DNA from: Pseudomonas grandcourensis
GTDB lineage: Bacteria > Pseudomonadota > Gammaproteobacteria > Pseudomonadales > Pseudomonadaceae
Length of the DNA stretch: 64,000 bases
Direction of reading: 5' to 3'
Assembly: GCF_039909015.1 (NCBI RefSeq)
Contig: NZ_CP150919.1
Location: 3,758,501-3,822,500 of the forward strand
Under the pieces are notes generated by a model. It was not told the DNA's origin. It did no database searches and worked only from the letters and a program-made list of their open reading frames with translations. This document shows, in pieces, positions 16,833 to 25,615 of the stretch. The position numbers and the translations under genes were made by a program. The number at the start of each line of letters is the position of its first letter. Position 1 is the first letter of the stretch.

Positions 16833-17908
16833 GCAGAATATTCAAATGTCTGTTGCTGGTCATCGTCGTTATCGGCGCCTTCCTGTTGCTGATGCCGACC
16901 AAAGTGCGACCGGTGGCCTGGACGCCACAACCTGCGCCGTCCCTCACCAGCGGAATCTACGCCGACAATCAGCGGCTCAAGGAAGTGGAACGCGTGGGTG
17001 CCGCCAACATTGATGGACCGGAAGCCTTGTTACTGGAAAATGACACGCTCATCACCGGCCTGCACGACGGTCGCCTGATCCGCACAAGCCTGGACGGCAA
17101 GACCACCAAAATCCTGACCGATACCGGTGGCCGGCCACTGGGCCTGGCCCGGCATCCCAATGGCCTGCTGGTGATCGCCGATGCCGTCAAAGGCTTGTTG
17201 TCCCTCGACGCCCAAGGGCGTCTGGTGGCCTTGACCACGGAGGCCGACGGCGTTCCCTTCGGTTTTACCGACGACGTGGCCATCGATAAACCCGGTCACT
17301 ACGCTTATTTCAGCGATGCTTCGAGCCGCTTCGGCTATGGCCACGACGGTGAGGCCGTGATCGAACACGGCGGCGACGGTCGACTGCTGCGCTACGACTT
17401 CCAGACCGGCAAAACCTCCGTTGTGCTGGACAAGCTGGAATTTGCCAACGGCGTGACCCTGGGACCGGACGATGCCTATGTCCTGGTCAATGAAACCGGG
17501 GCCTACCGCATCAGCCGGTATTGGCTCAGCGGTCCGAAGGCCGGCACCCACGACCTGTTCATCGACAACCTGCCGGGGCTGCCGGACAACCTGTCGTTCA
17601 ATGGTCACGACCGGTTCTGGGTGGCCCTGTATGCCCCCCGAAACGCCTTGCTCGATGGCACGGCCGCACATCCGTTCGTGCGCAAGATGATCGTGCGGGC
17701 CATGACCGTCTTGCCCAAGCCCGTGGCAAAACGCGGATTTGCCCTGGGCCTGGACCTTGATGGCAAAGTGATTTCCAACCTGCAGGACGGCAGCAGCGAC
17801 AACTACTCACCGATCACCACCGTGCGCGAGTATGGGGACTGGTTGTATTTCGGTTCGCTGAAAGCGCAGAACATGGTGCGATTGCCGTTAAGCAAGGCGT
17901 TGCAATGA
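16829..17908 (+). CDS. SMP-30/strictosidine-synthase-like beta-propeller protein, membrane-anchored
   Basis: The GTG at 16829 overlaps the upstream stop and opens a 359-residue protein. Residues 5-23 form an N-terminal membrane segment (FKCLLLVIVVIGAFLLLM), so the rest is periplasmic. The body is a six-bladed beta-propeller of the SMP-30/gluconolaconase/strictosidine synthase type (LARHPNGLLVIADAVKGLL, FANGVTLGPDDAYVLVNE, GLPDNLSFNGHDRFWVALY). Relatives are lactonases or arylesterases. Translational coupling to the hydroxylase-SRPBCC protein suggests they act in one pathway, on a substrate I cannot name. Confidence 0.82.
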   Translation: MSRIFKCLLLVIVVIGAFLLLMPTKVRPVAWTPQPAPSLTSGIYADNQRLKEVERVGAANIDGPEALLLENDTLITGLHDGRLIRTSLDGKTTKILTDTGGRPLGLARHPNGLLVIADAVKGLLSLDAQGRLVALTTEADGVPFGFTDDVAIDKPGHYAYFSDASSRFGYGHDGEAVIEHGGDGRLLRYDFQTGKTSVVLDKLEFANGVTLGPDDAYVLVNETGAYRISRYWLSGPKAGTHDLFIDNLPGLPDNLSFNGHDRFWVALYAPRNALLDGTAAHPFVRKMIVRAMTVLPKPVAKRGFALGLDLDGKVISNLQDGSSDNYSPITTVREYGDWLYFGSLKAQNMVRLPLSKALQ

Positions 17909-17921
17909 GCAGTACACCTGT

Positions 17922-17959
17922 CTGAACTCAACGCTCCCACAGGGACAGCGTTCAGTTCA
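17922..17959. terminator. possible bidirectional terminator hairpin
   Basis: TGAACTCAACGCT and AGCGTTCAGTTCA form a stem with a single mismatch between the convergent beta-propeller and YdcH-like genes. No T-run follows, so intrinsic termination is uncertain. Confidence 0.4.
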
Positions 17960-18090
17960 CCGGGATATTCGGGCTGGGTCATGAGGCACCTCGTTGAGAG
18001 CCGTAACAGCGGTCCCTGAACATTCGAGGTGCCGGTTCTGGTTGCCGTTCCAACTTTCCCGCCACCGATCGTCGGTGGCAGCACGCTGGG

Positions 18091-18324
18091 TCAGGACGAC
18101 GCGCCAAGTTGCTTGACGATCTTGTCCTTGACCAGCAGGCGAGCCTCCTTGAGTTTCCTTACGGTGTCATCGTTGGACTTGGCCTCCTCTGCTTTCACCA
18201 CTTCGGCATCCGCCTGGGAATACTTGTTAAGCAGTGAATCCAGTAACGGATCCTTGGTGCGTTTCTGCTGGACTTCTTCCTTTGAGCGTTTCAGATCCTG
18301 ATAAAGGTCATGGGGCACCGGCAT
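18091..18324 (-). CDS. YdcH-like (DUF465) small coiled-coil protein
   Basis: 77 residues from the ATG at 18324, which has an excellent GGAGGTG ribosome-binding site. A frame opening at 18378 would add 18 residues with no such site. The protein (MPVPHDLYQDLKRSKEEVQQ..., rich in K, E and A) is predicted to be almost entirely helical, consistent with the short alpha-hairpin of the DUF465/YdcH family. No enzymatic motif is present. The function is unknown. Confidence 0.75.
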   Translation of the reverse strand: MPVPHDLYQDLKRSKEEVQQKRTKDPLLDSLLNKYSQADAEVVKAEEAKSNDDTVRKLKEARLLVKDKIVKQLGASS

Positions 18325-18488
18325 GGAACACCTCCGTTTGTTGATCGGCAGCGAAACGCGATCAATTGCGTTCACCAACTATCAGAATGGCCTCGGTTCG
18401 CCCGTTCTGTCGACCACCTGTCAGACCAGCGGTGCCCGTTCGTCGTCCGGTCCCACAGGCGCTAAAACCTTTGCCTGCACCAGCGGAT

Positions 18489-20600
18489 TCAGCCGTTGAG
18501 CACCATGCGCACCATCTGCCTGAGCGCTTCGGGATTGTAGGGTTTGCTCAGCAGGTGGGTGTCGGAGCTGAGCTGGTGATTGCGCGAGATGATGTCGCGG
18601 GTATGCCCCGAAGTGAACAGCACGGCCACCGGTGGCTCCTGCACTTTCGCCCAGGCCGCGAGGTCCGAACTCTTGATCAGGCCGGGCATGACCACGTCAG
18701 TGAATATCAGGTCCACCGGCAGCCCTTCCAGCAACATTTGCATGGCGACGTCACCGTTGGTGGCCGTGAGGACCTGATAGCCCTCTTCGCGCAACAACTC
18801 CACCGCCGCCACCCGCACGGCCTCATTGTCCTCGACCACCAGGATCCGTTCGTGCCCGCCCCGTTGTGGCACATCAGGGCCCGGCGTTTCGCTGGGTGCC
18901 GCGCGCAAGGTGCGCGGGAAGTACAACTGCACCCGGGTCCCTCGCCCTACCTCGCTGGCGATTTCGATATGACCGCCACTCTGCTTGACGAAGCCAAACA
19001 CCATGCTCAGGCCCAAGCCGGTGCCCTGCCCGTCGGCCTTGGTGGTGAAGAACGGCTCGAACGCCTGGGCCAGCACCTGCGGCGGCATGCCGACGCCGGT
19101 ATCCGTCACGGACACCCGCACATAGTCCCCGGGGGCAATGCCCTTTGCAGCGCAAAATCTGCTGTCGAGGACGATGTTTTCCGCGCAAAGGTCAATCCTG
19201 CCCTCGCCTTGAAGGGCGTCACGGGCATTGATCGCCAGATTGAGAATGGCGTTTTCCAGTTGATTGCGATCGACAAACACATTCCAGGAGTCTTCGGGGG
19301 CCGTCATGCGAACCTGAAGGGTTTCACCCAGGGCACGCAACAACAGCTCCGCCAGGCCATCGAAAATCTGCCGCAACGTGAAGACCGCGGGCGACAACGG
19401 TTGGCGACGGGCGAATGCAAGCAATTGCGAGGACAGCTTGGCACCGCGCTCGACGGCGGCGATCGACGCCGAGACCCGGCGCTGCACATTGGCGTTGCCC
19501 GGCTCATGGCGCGCCAGCAGGTGCAGGTTGCCGGCGATCACTTGCAGCAGGTTGTTGAAGTCATGGGCCACACCGCCGGTGAGGCCGCCGATGGCTTCGA
19601 GTTTCTGTGACTGGCGCAGTTGTTCTTCCGCCGCCAGCCGCGCCTCGACCTCATCGGCCACCCGCTGTTCCAGGTTACGGGTGAACTTGAGCAGGGACTC
19701 TTCGGCGTTCTTGCGTTCGTGAATATCGATCAACACGCCGGGGAAACGAAACGCCTCGCCCTGCTCATTGAACTCGCAACAACCACTGGCGAGTACCCAG
19801 AGGTAGCTGCCGTCAGGCCGCTGGATCCGGTATTCGACGTTGTAGGGCTCGCCCGTCTCTACCGACAGTCTGACCCGCTCCTGAACCCAACTGCGGTCAT
19901 CCGGATGGATCCGGCTTTCAGCAATTTCCTGAGACAGGTTTTGCAGGTCTTGCCCGGGTGGATAAGAGAACGTGCGGGCGTAGCGCTCGTCACCCGACAG
20001 CACGTTGGCCTTGATATCCCAGACAAAGGAACCGAGCAAGGCGCCGGCGTTCAGCGCCAGGCGTACCCGTTCGTTGTCGGCGCGGTAGGCGTCTTCAGCC
20101 ACTTGTCGCCGTTGCTCGGAGATCACCCGCTCCGTGGTTTCCACCACCATGGACATGACCCCGGCCGGGCGCCCGTCATCATCAGCCACCGGGCTGTAAT
20201 AGAGGTCCATCCAGACATCTTCCGGAACCCCGTCACGCAGCAGCACCAGCTCTTTGTTGCGATAGGACAAGGTGCCGCCCGCCAGGCAGGTGTCGACCAC
20301 ATGGCGATTGAATTCGGCGACTTCCGGCCAACCCAGTTCTACAGAGGAGCCGAGCAGATATGGATGACGCCCACCGGCAAACTTGGAGTAAGCGTCGTTA
20401 TAGATCATGTACCCGGACTGGCCCCAGAGCATCACCATCGGCAGCGGGGACGCGAGCATCAACTGCACCGCGCTGCTCAGGCTCCTGGACCAGGAATCGA
20501 GCGGACCAAGTTCGGTCAGGCTCCAGTCGAACGCGCGAATGCGCCCGGCCATTTCGCCGTTCCACCCGGAGCACCCGTGGCTATCCTCTAGAAACTGCAT
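18489..20600 (-). CDS. PAS-domain hybrid sensor histidine kinase with C-terminal receiver
   Basis: A 703-residue soluble sensor with no membrane segment. A PAS-like domain at about residues 30-155 is followed by a PAS/PAC domain at about 180-300 (HPDDRSWVQERV, then YRIQRPDGSYLWV). The HisKA dimerisation helix carries the phospho-acceptor His346 in GGVAHDFNNLL. The ATPase domain has the N box (NLAINARDAL), DTGVGM and GQGTGLGLSM. The receiver at about 585-700 has the acceptor Asp635 in FTDVVMPG and K near LLSKPYNP. It phosphorylates its own receiver and possibly a distant partner, since no response regulator gene is adjacent. The signal is unknown. Confidence 0.9.
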   Translation of the reverse strand: MQFLEDSHGCSGWNGEMAGRIRAFDWSLTELGPLDSWSRSLSSAVQLMLASPLPMVMLWGQSGYMIYNDAYSKFAGGRHPYLLGSSVELGWPEVAEFNRHVVDTCLAGGTLSYRNKELVLLRDGVPEDVWMDLYYSPVADDDGRPAGVMSMVVETTERVISEQRRQVAEDAYRADNERVRLALNAGALLGSFVWDIKANVLSGDERYARTFSYPPGQDLQNLSQEIAESRIHPDDRSWVQERVRLSVETGEPYNVEYRIQRPDGSYLWVLASGCCEFNEQGEAFRFPGVLIDIHERKNAEESLLKFTRNLEQRVADEVEARLAAEEQLRQSQKLEAIGGLTGGVAHDFNNLLQVIAGNLHLLARHEPGNANVQRRVSASIAAVERGAKLSSQLLAFARRQPLSPAVFTLRQIFDGLAELLLRALGETLQVRMTAPEDSWNVFVDRNQLENAILNLAINARDALQGEGRIDLCAENIVLDSRFCAAKGIAPGDYVRVSVTDTGVGMPPQVLAQAFEPFFTTKADGQGTGLGLSMVFGFVKQSGGHIEIASEVGRGTRVQLYFPRTLRAAPSETPGPDVPQRGGHERILVVEDNEAVRVAAVELLREEGYQVLTATNGDVAMQMLLEGLPVDLIFTDVVMPGLIKSSDLAAWAKVQEPPVAVLFTSGHTRDIISRNHQLSSDTHLLSKPYNPEALRQMVRMVLNG

Positions 20601-20730
20601 CGGCTGGCTCTATTCCGGTAAGTTGCACCCGTTTGTTTCGAGCATCCTGCACGCTATTCGTTTCATAGAGGTATAGCTGATTCTGGCGGGCCACTGTAAT
20701 GAGAAGGCCTCAGAGGTACGGGGTTAAAAA

Positions 20731-20760
20731 TGTGGCGAGGGAGCAAGCTCCCTCGCCACA
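20731..20760. repeat. REP-like palindrome (gcgaggg class)
   Basis: A perfect 13-bp inverted repeat, TGTGGCGAGGGAG / CTCCCTCGCCACA, with a 4-base loop. It lies 17 bases past the GntR stop, where it may also help end that transcript. Its arms match the longer doublets at 28991-29141 and 46536-46708. Confidence 0.75.
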
Positions 20761-20777
20761 AAGTTTACCCGGGGAAA

Positions 20778-21467
20778 CTACACCTCGATCAAGTGCTTTA
20801 GCGGGTTGTAACTGCTTTTCAGCGTGGCCGCGACGTCGAGAATGGCCTTCTCGATGCCATTCAAATGCATGCACGTCAGCTCGATGGCCGCGCTCTGGTT
20901 GCCCGCTTCGATGTATTCGATCAGCCGCAGGTGTTCGTCGTCGCGGCAGGCCTCGTGGCTGTCGTCATCCAGTGCGGCGGCATACAGCGACGCCCGGGAA
21001 ATCAGCTTCTGGAACCAGTCCAGCAGCACCGGGTTGTTGAGGCTGCGGGCCAGTTTGATGTGGAACTCACCGAGCAGGTGAATCAGTCGTTCGTGATCAC
21101 CGCTCTGATGCGCTTCATCTTCCAGCAGCAAATGATCGCGCAGGTCCTGGGTCACCGCCGTATCACGCCGACGGCACAGTTCGCTGACGATACCGATCTC
21201 GACCAGACGCCGGGTTTCGAACAGCGAACGGATCTCTTCGTCACTCGGCAACGACACCGACGCACCTTTATTGGGCTCGGTGGTGACCAGTCCGTCGGCC
21301 TCCAATTGCTTGAGCGCGGCCCGGACAGACGTGCGGCTGACATTGAACAGCTCGGCCAAAGAGGCTTCGCCGAGTTTCATGCCCGGACGCAACGAGCGTT
21401 TGCTGATCGCCTCGTAAACCCCTTGGTAGACGCGGTCGACCGTGGTTTCCAGTTTCTTTTCCGTCAT
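20778..21467 (-). CDS. GntR family regulator, FCD (FadR-type) effector domain
   Basis: A 229-residue regulator with an N-terminal winged helix (residues ~10-75: RVYQGVYEAISKRSLRPGMK, then LAELFNVSRTSVRAALKQLE) and an all-helical FCD domain. The FCD domain has a recognisable histidine/aspartate metal-site pattern (LLGEFHIKLA, ECTCMHL-like end). It is transcribed divergently from the potABCD-like/amidohydrolase cluster, 140 bases apart, so it probably controls that cluster in response to the imported compound or its breakdown product. The start ATG at 21467 has AAGGAG upstream. Confidence 0.88.
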   Translation of the reverse strand: MTEKKLETTVDRVYQGVYEAISKRSLRPGMKLGEASLAELFNVSRTSVRAALKQLEADGLVTTEPNKGASVSLPSDEEIRSLFETRRLVEIGIVSELCRRRDTAVTQDLRDHLLLEDEAHQSGDHERLIHLLGEFHIKLARSLNNPVLLDWFQKLISRASLYAAALDDDSHEACRDDEHLRLIEYIEAGNQSAAIELTCMHLNGIEKAILDVAATLKSSYNPLKHLIEV

Positions 21468-21563
21468 TCATCAACTCCTTGCGCCCTGTGCAACCAACCC
21501 TGGCGAATGAACAGCCATTGAAAAAGGGGCTTGCACGGGCAGATTAATCCAGGTATTTCTAAA

Positions 21564-21586
21564 TTGCATCCAGAATTTGCATACAA
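21564..21586. promoter_or_regulatory. candidate operator/promoter for the transporter-amidohydrolase cluster
   Basis: Two direct repeats TTGCATCCA and TTGCATACA, 13 bases apart, lie between the divergent GntR gene and the ABC gene. The second runs into TACAATAAT, which resembles a -10 element. Position and repetition suggest the GntR binding site; this is inference. Confidence 0.4.
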
Positions 21587-21607
21587 TAATTAGAGGAATG
21601 CACCATA

Positions 21608-22693
21608 ATGGGTCATCCAACAGCAATCGAAGTGCGAAACGTCTCAAAGCGCTATTCCGACGATCCGGGACTGGCGCCAGCCCTGGACAACGTCTCGGTC
21701 GACATTGCCGACAACGAATTCTTTACCCTGCTCGGCCCCTCCGGCTGCGGCAAAACAACCTTGCTGCGCACCATCGCCGGCTTCGAGCACGTCAGCGAAG
21801 GTGAGATCCGCCTTGCGGGCGAGCCGGTCAACGATTTGCCGCCGTTCAAGCGTCGGGTCAACACGGTGTTCCAGAGTTACGCGCTGTTTCCGCACATGAG
21901 TGTTGCGCAGAATATCGCCTTCGGCCTCGAGATGCAGGGTCTTGATCGCAAACTGATTCCGCAGCGTGTCGACGAGATGCTGGCGCTGGTGCAAATGCAG
22001 CACCTGGCCAGGCGCAAACCGGCCGAACTGTCCGGCGGCCAACAGCAACGGGTGGCTCTGGCCCGGGCCTTGGCGCCAAAACCCAAAGTGCTGTTGCTGG
22101 ACGAACCGCTGTCGGCCCTGGACCTCAAGCTGCGCAAGGAAATGCAGGTCGAACTCAAGCGCGTGCAGAAAGAAGCCGGGATCACCTTCATTTTTGTCAC
22201 CCACGATCAGGAAGAAGCCCTGACCCTGTCCGACCGCATCGCCGTGATGTCCGCCGGCAAGATCCTGCAAATCGGCTCGCCCAACGAAATCTACGAGCGT
22301 CCGCAACACCAGTTCGTCGCGCAGTTCATCGGCGACATCAACTTCCTTCCCGGCCACCTCAAGCGCGGCCAGCAGAACGAAAAGCTCTTCGTGCCCAACG
22401 GCATGCCCGTGGAAATCCCCTGCCCGGCCCAGGGCTTTGACGGCAGCAAGGTGCAACTGGCGTTCCGTCCCGAGCGCTCGCAACTGGTGGAGCCGACGCA
22501 GCCGCATCACCTGCGCGGTGTGATCGAGGCTGTGCTGTATGTCGGCACGGCCACGCTCTATCAATGCCGCCTGAACAACGACATCAAGGTCATGCTGCGC
22601 GAGAACAACGAAGGCCTGAACCACGGGCGGGTGGTGGGCGATCGCGTCGCGGTCAACCTGCCGCCCCACGCCTGCCTGTTGATGGAGGCCTGA
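21608..22693 (+). CDS. ABC importer ATP-binding protein, polyamine/opine (PotA-like) type
   Basis: A 361-residue ATPase with Walker A GPSGCGKTT, signature LSGGQQQR, Walker B VLLLDEPLSALD and the switch histidine in FVTHDQEEAL. A C-terminal TOBE-like domain follows (RPERSQLVEP...). The length and TOBE domain place it in the PotA/MalK group. It is the first gene of a plus-strand run with two permeases and a binding protein, which together form a complete importer. The start ATG at 21608 follows GAGGAA. The substrate is inferred only from the downstream amidohydrolases. Confidence 0.9.
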   Translation: MGHPTAIEVRNVSKRYSDDPGLAPALDNVSVDIADNEFFTLLGPSGCGKTTLLRTIAGFEHVSEGEIRLAGEPVNDLPPFKRRVNTVFQSYALFPHMSVAQNIAFGLEMQGLDRKLIPQRVDEMLALVQMQHLARRKPAELSGGQQQRVALARALAPKPKVLLLDEPLSALDLKLRKEMQVELKRVQKEAGITFIFVTHDQEEALTLSDRIAVMSAGKILQIGSPNEIYERPQHQFVAQFIGDINFLPGHLKRGQQNEKLFVPNGMPVEIPCPAQGFDGSKVQLAFRPERSQLVEPTQPHHLRGVIEAVLYVGTATLYQCRLNNDIKVMLRENNEGLNHGRVVGDRVAVNLPPHACLLMEA

Positions 22694-22694
22694 G

Positions 22695-23612
22695 ATGAGC
22701 GTCAGCAGCACTTCCCCGGCCCTCAACCGCGCGCTGTTGCTCAGCCCAGTGGTTCTGACCCTGCTGGCCCTGATCGCCATTCCGCTGGGCATCATGGGCT
22801 ACATCAGCCTGTTGCCGCGCAACGTCTACGGTGGCGTCGACTGGCAGGCAAACTGGCAATTGCAAAGTTACGTGCAGCTGTTTTTCCAGGAAGGTTTCGA
22901 CGGCGAACTGGAACTGAACTGGGTCTACGCCCAGGCGTTGCTGCGTTCGGTGTTCCAGGCCGGTGGCACCACGGTCCTGTGCTTCCTGTTCGGCTTCCCG
23001 GTGGCGCTGTGGATGTCGAGTCTGACACCGCGCCGGCGCAACCTGATGGTATTGCTGATCACCATCCCGTTCTGGACCAACCTGCTGATCCGCAACTACG
23101 CGTGGCTGATCATCCTGCGTGAACACGGCTGGGTCGCCCAAAGCCTCAATGCGCTGTTTCCCCAGGCCGGTGGCATCACCCTGCTCTACAACGACTTCGC
23201 GGTCAGCGTCGGCCTGGTCTACAGCTTCCTGCCGTTCATGATCCTGCCGATCTATTCGACCCTGGAAAAACTCGACTGGCGCCTGGTGGAAGCCGCTTAC
23301 GACCTGGGCGCCAACCGCTGGCACGCATTGCGCCGGATCATCCTGCCACTCTCGATGCCGGGTGTGATCGCCGGTGCCTTGCTGGTGTTCGTGCCGAGCC
23401 TGGGCGCCTTCATTACCCCGGCAATCCTCGGCGGCGGCAAGACGCTGATGATCGGCAACCTGATCCAGCAGCAGTTCGGCACCGCGCGCAACTGGCCGTT
23501 GGGCAGTTCGCTGTCGTTCCTGTTGCTGGGGATCATGTTGCTGTCCCTGGTGCTCTACGCCCTCTATAGCCGCAATGCCGCCAAGACCCTACGTCGGGGA
23601 GCCCAAGCATGA
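22695..23612 (+). CDS. ABC importer permease, PotB-like
   Basis: A 305-residue membrane protein with about six membrane segments. The EAA loop, where the ATPase docks, is visible as EAAYDLGANRWHALRRIILPLSMPGV. It starts one base after the ATPase stop, and its own stop overlaps the second permease start by four bases (ATGA). It is the first of the two inner-membrane subunits of the polyamine-type importer. Confidence 0.9.
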   Translation: MSVSSTSPALNRALLLSPVVLTLLALIAIPLGIMGYISLLPRNVYGGVDWQANWQLQSYVQLFFQEGFDGELELNWVYAQALLRSVFQAGGTTVLCFLFGFPVALWMSSLTPRRRNLMVLLITIPFWTNLLIRNYAWLIILREHGWVAQSLNALFPQAGGITLLYNDFAVSVGLVYSFLPFMILPIYSTLEKLDWRLVEAAYDLGANRWHALRRIILPLSMPGVIAGALLVFVPSLGAFITPAILGGGKTLMIGNLIQQQFGTARNWPLGSSLSFLLLGIMLLSLVLYALYSRNAAKTLRRGAQA

Positions 23613-24397
23613 TCGCCCTGCACCTGAAAAAACTGCCCCTGACCCGTGAAGTCAGCCTGTTGATGCTGGCCTATCTGTACCTGCCGATATTCGTGCTGAT
23701 CGCCTACAGCTTCAACGCCAACCGCTCGGCGACGGTGTGGACCGAGTTCTCGTTCGACTGGTATGGACGAATCCTGGCCAACCCGTCGATCCAGACTGCT
23801 GCGCTGAACTCGATCATCGTCGCCAGCATCGCCACGGTCTGCGCCACGGCGATTGCCCTGCTCGCGGCGCTGGCGACGTACCGTCCGTTCTACGGGCAGA
23901 AGATGGTCGAGGGCGGAATCAACCTGCCGCTGATCCTGCCGGAGATCGTCACCGCCGTGGCCACCCTGCTGCTGTTCATGGCACTGGGGATCAAGCTCGG
24001 TCTGCTGACAGTGATCGTCGCCCACATCGGCTTCTGCATCCCCTTCGCCTACCTGCCGATCCGCGCGCGGCTCAACGACCTGGACAAGAGCCTGCTGGAA
24101 GCGGCGAACGACCTGTACGCCAACCCCTGGCAGGTGTTTCGCCGGGTGACCTTGCCGCTGCTGTGGCCGGCGGTGCTGTCCGGCTCGGTGCTGGCGTTCG
24201 TGGTCAGCCTCGACGATTTCATCATGACCTTCTTTGTCGCCGGGCCCGGCTCGACGACCCTGCCGGTGTACATCTTCTCGGCGATCAAGGCCGGGGTGAC
24301 GCCGGAAATCAACGCGATTTCGACCCTGATGCTGGTGATTTCCATCGTGCTGGTGGTGCTGGCCTTCTGGCTGGGACAGCGCGGCAAACAACAATAA
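23609..24397 (+). CDS. ABC importer permease, PotC-like
   Basis: A 262-residue permease with six predicted membrane helices and the EAA motif EAANDLYANPWQVFRRVTL. The overlap with the previous permease implies coupled translation and heterodimer formation. The FVVSLDDFIMTFFVAGPG segment is typical of PotC proteins. It is the second inner-membrane subunit of the importer. Confidence 0.9.
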   Translation: MIALHLKKLPLTREVSLLMLAYLYLPIFVLIAYSFNANRSATVWTEFSFDWYGRILANPSIQTAALNSIIVASIATVCATAIALLAALATYRPFYGQKMVEGGINLPLILPEIVTAVATLLLFMALGIKLGLLTVIVAHIGFCIPFAYLPIRARLNDLDKSLLEAANDLYANPWQVFRRVTLPLLWPAVLSGSVLAFVVSLDDFIMTFFVAGPGSTTLPVYIFSAIKAGVTPEINAISTLMLVISIVLVVLAFWLGQRGKQQ

Positions 24398-24413
24398 GCC
24401 TGGAGACTTCCAT

Positions 24414-25484
24414 ATGAGCAAGAAAGTGAAAAGCACCCGTTTCGCTGCTGCCAGTTTCGCCGTTGCCGGTCTGGCCTTGAGTTGCTTCACCGCGTTCGCC
24501 CAAGCTGCCGAGCCCAAGGAGCTGTTCTTCTACAACTGGACCGACTACTACCCGGTCGAGCTTTTGGCCAAGTTCGAAAAGGAGACCGGGATCAAGGTCA
24601 CCATGGATGGCTACGACAGCAACGAAACCCTGCTGGCCAAGCTGCAGGCCGGCGGTGCCGCGTATGACGTGATCGTGCCGTCGCAATCGATCATGCGCAC
24701 CCTGATCAACCAGGACCTGCTGCTGGAAATCGACGCCTCGGCCCTGCCCAACTTCCAGTACGTCAAACCGGCGTTCCGCGACCCGAGCTTCGACCCGGGG
24801 CGCAAGTTCTCGGCACCGTACCTGTGGGGCACCACCGGGTTCTCCTATGACAGCGCCCGAGTGCCCGGCGGCAAGCTCGACGACTCGTGGAAAGAGTTCT
24901 TCGAGCCGCGCAAGGAACTGCAAGGCCAACTCGCCGCCCTCGACACCTCCAGCAGCGTGATCAACGCCGCCAGCCATTACCTGAATGTCGACGAATGCAG
25001 CGAAAACCCCCAGGACGCCAAGCGCATCCTCGAACTGCTGCAAAAACAGAAGCCCTTCCTGAAGATGTACAGCTCGGACAACACCGTCGACCGCATGGCC
25101 TCCGGTGAAGTGATCATGATGCAGAACTGGAACGGTTCTACAGCGCGGGCCACCTTGCAGAAGAGCACCATCAAATACGTGTATCCGAAGGAAGGCCTGG
25201 CGATGTTCCAGGACAACTTCGCCGTGCCGAAAAGCGCGCCGCACCCTGGCAACGCGAAGATTTTCATCGACTGGATGATGAAACCGGAAAACGCCGCCGC
25301 CGTGTCCAACGCCATCGCCTACGACAACGGCATCCAGAGCGACAAGCTGATCGACGCCAAGTGGCGGGTGATGGACGCCATCAACATGCCCGACGAATTC
25401 GCCTCACGCCTGCGCCCGGAAAAGGAATGCAGCAACAAGGCGCGGGAGCTGCAGGACCGCATTTGGGCCAAGCTCAAGGGCTGA
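24414..25484 (+). CDS. polyamine-type periplasmic substrate-binding protein, PotD-like
   Basis: A 356-residue protein with a signal peptide (residues ~1-31, ending CFTAFAQA). It has the PotD/PotF fold: FFYNWTDYYPVELLAKFEK, then YDVIVPSQSIMRTLI, and MQNWNGSTARA. The YNWTDY motif is characteristic of polyamine-type binding proteins, but relatives also bind other cationic or nitrogenous compounds. Next to two amidohydrolases a nitrogen-rich ligand other than spermidine is plausible. The start ATG at 24414 has GGAGA upstream. A REP doublet separates it from the next gene. Confidence 0.88.
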   Translation: MSKKVKSTRFAAASFAVAGLALSCFTAFAQAAEPKELFFYNWTDYYPVELLAKFEKETGIKVTMDGYDSNETLLAKLQAGGAAYDVIVPSQSIMRTLINQDLLLEIDASALPNFQYVKPAFRDPSFDPGRKFSAPYLWGTTGFSYDSARVPGGKLDDSWKEFFEPRKELQGQLAALDTSSSVINAASHYLNVDECSENPQDAKRILELLQKQKPFLKMYSSDNTVDRMASGEVIMMQNWNGSTARATLQKSTIKYVYPKEGLAMFQDNFAVPKSAPHPGNAKIFIDWMMKPENAAAVSNAIAYDNGIQSDKLIDAKWRVMDAINMPDEFASRLRPEKECSNKARELQDRIWAKLKG

Positions 25485-25503
25485 TCCGAGACCGAGTCGC
25501 GGC

Positions 25504-25580
25504 CTTCGCGAGCAGGCTCGCTCCCACAGGGATTTTGTGAACGCCGAAGATCCACTGTAGGAGCGAGCCTGCTCGCGATG
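25504..25580. repeat. REPIN-like inverted doublet (gcgagcaggctcgc class)
   Basis: Two copies of the palindromic core TCGCGAGCAGGCTCGCTCC in opposite orientation, about 25 bases apart, between the binding-protein and amidohydrolase genes. The same core recurs near 39945, 41589, 44484 and 48919. Confidence 0.8.
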
Positions 25581-25615
25581 AGGCCCTCTCACACAACACT
25601 GAATTTGAGGTTTGT

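Noticed and set aside
20731..20760. CRISPR repeat or attachment site reading of the repeated palindromes
   Set aside because: Copies are isolated inverted hairpins in different gene gaps with no regular spacing and no cas genes, as expected for REP elements.
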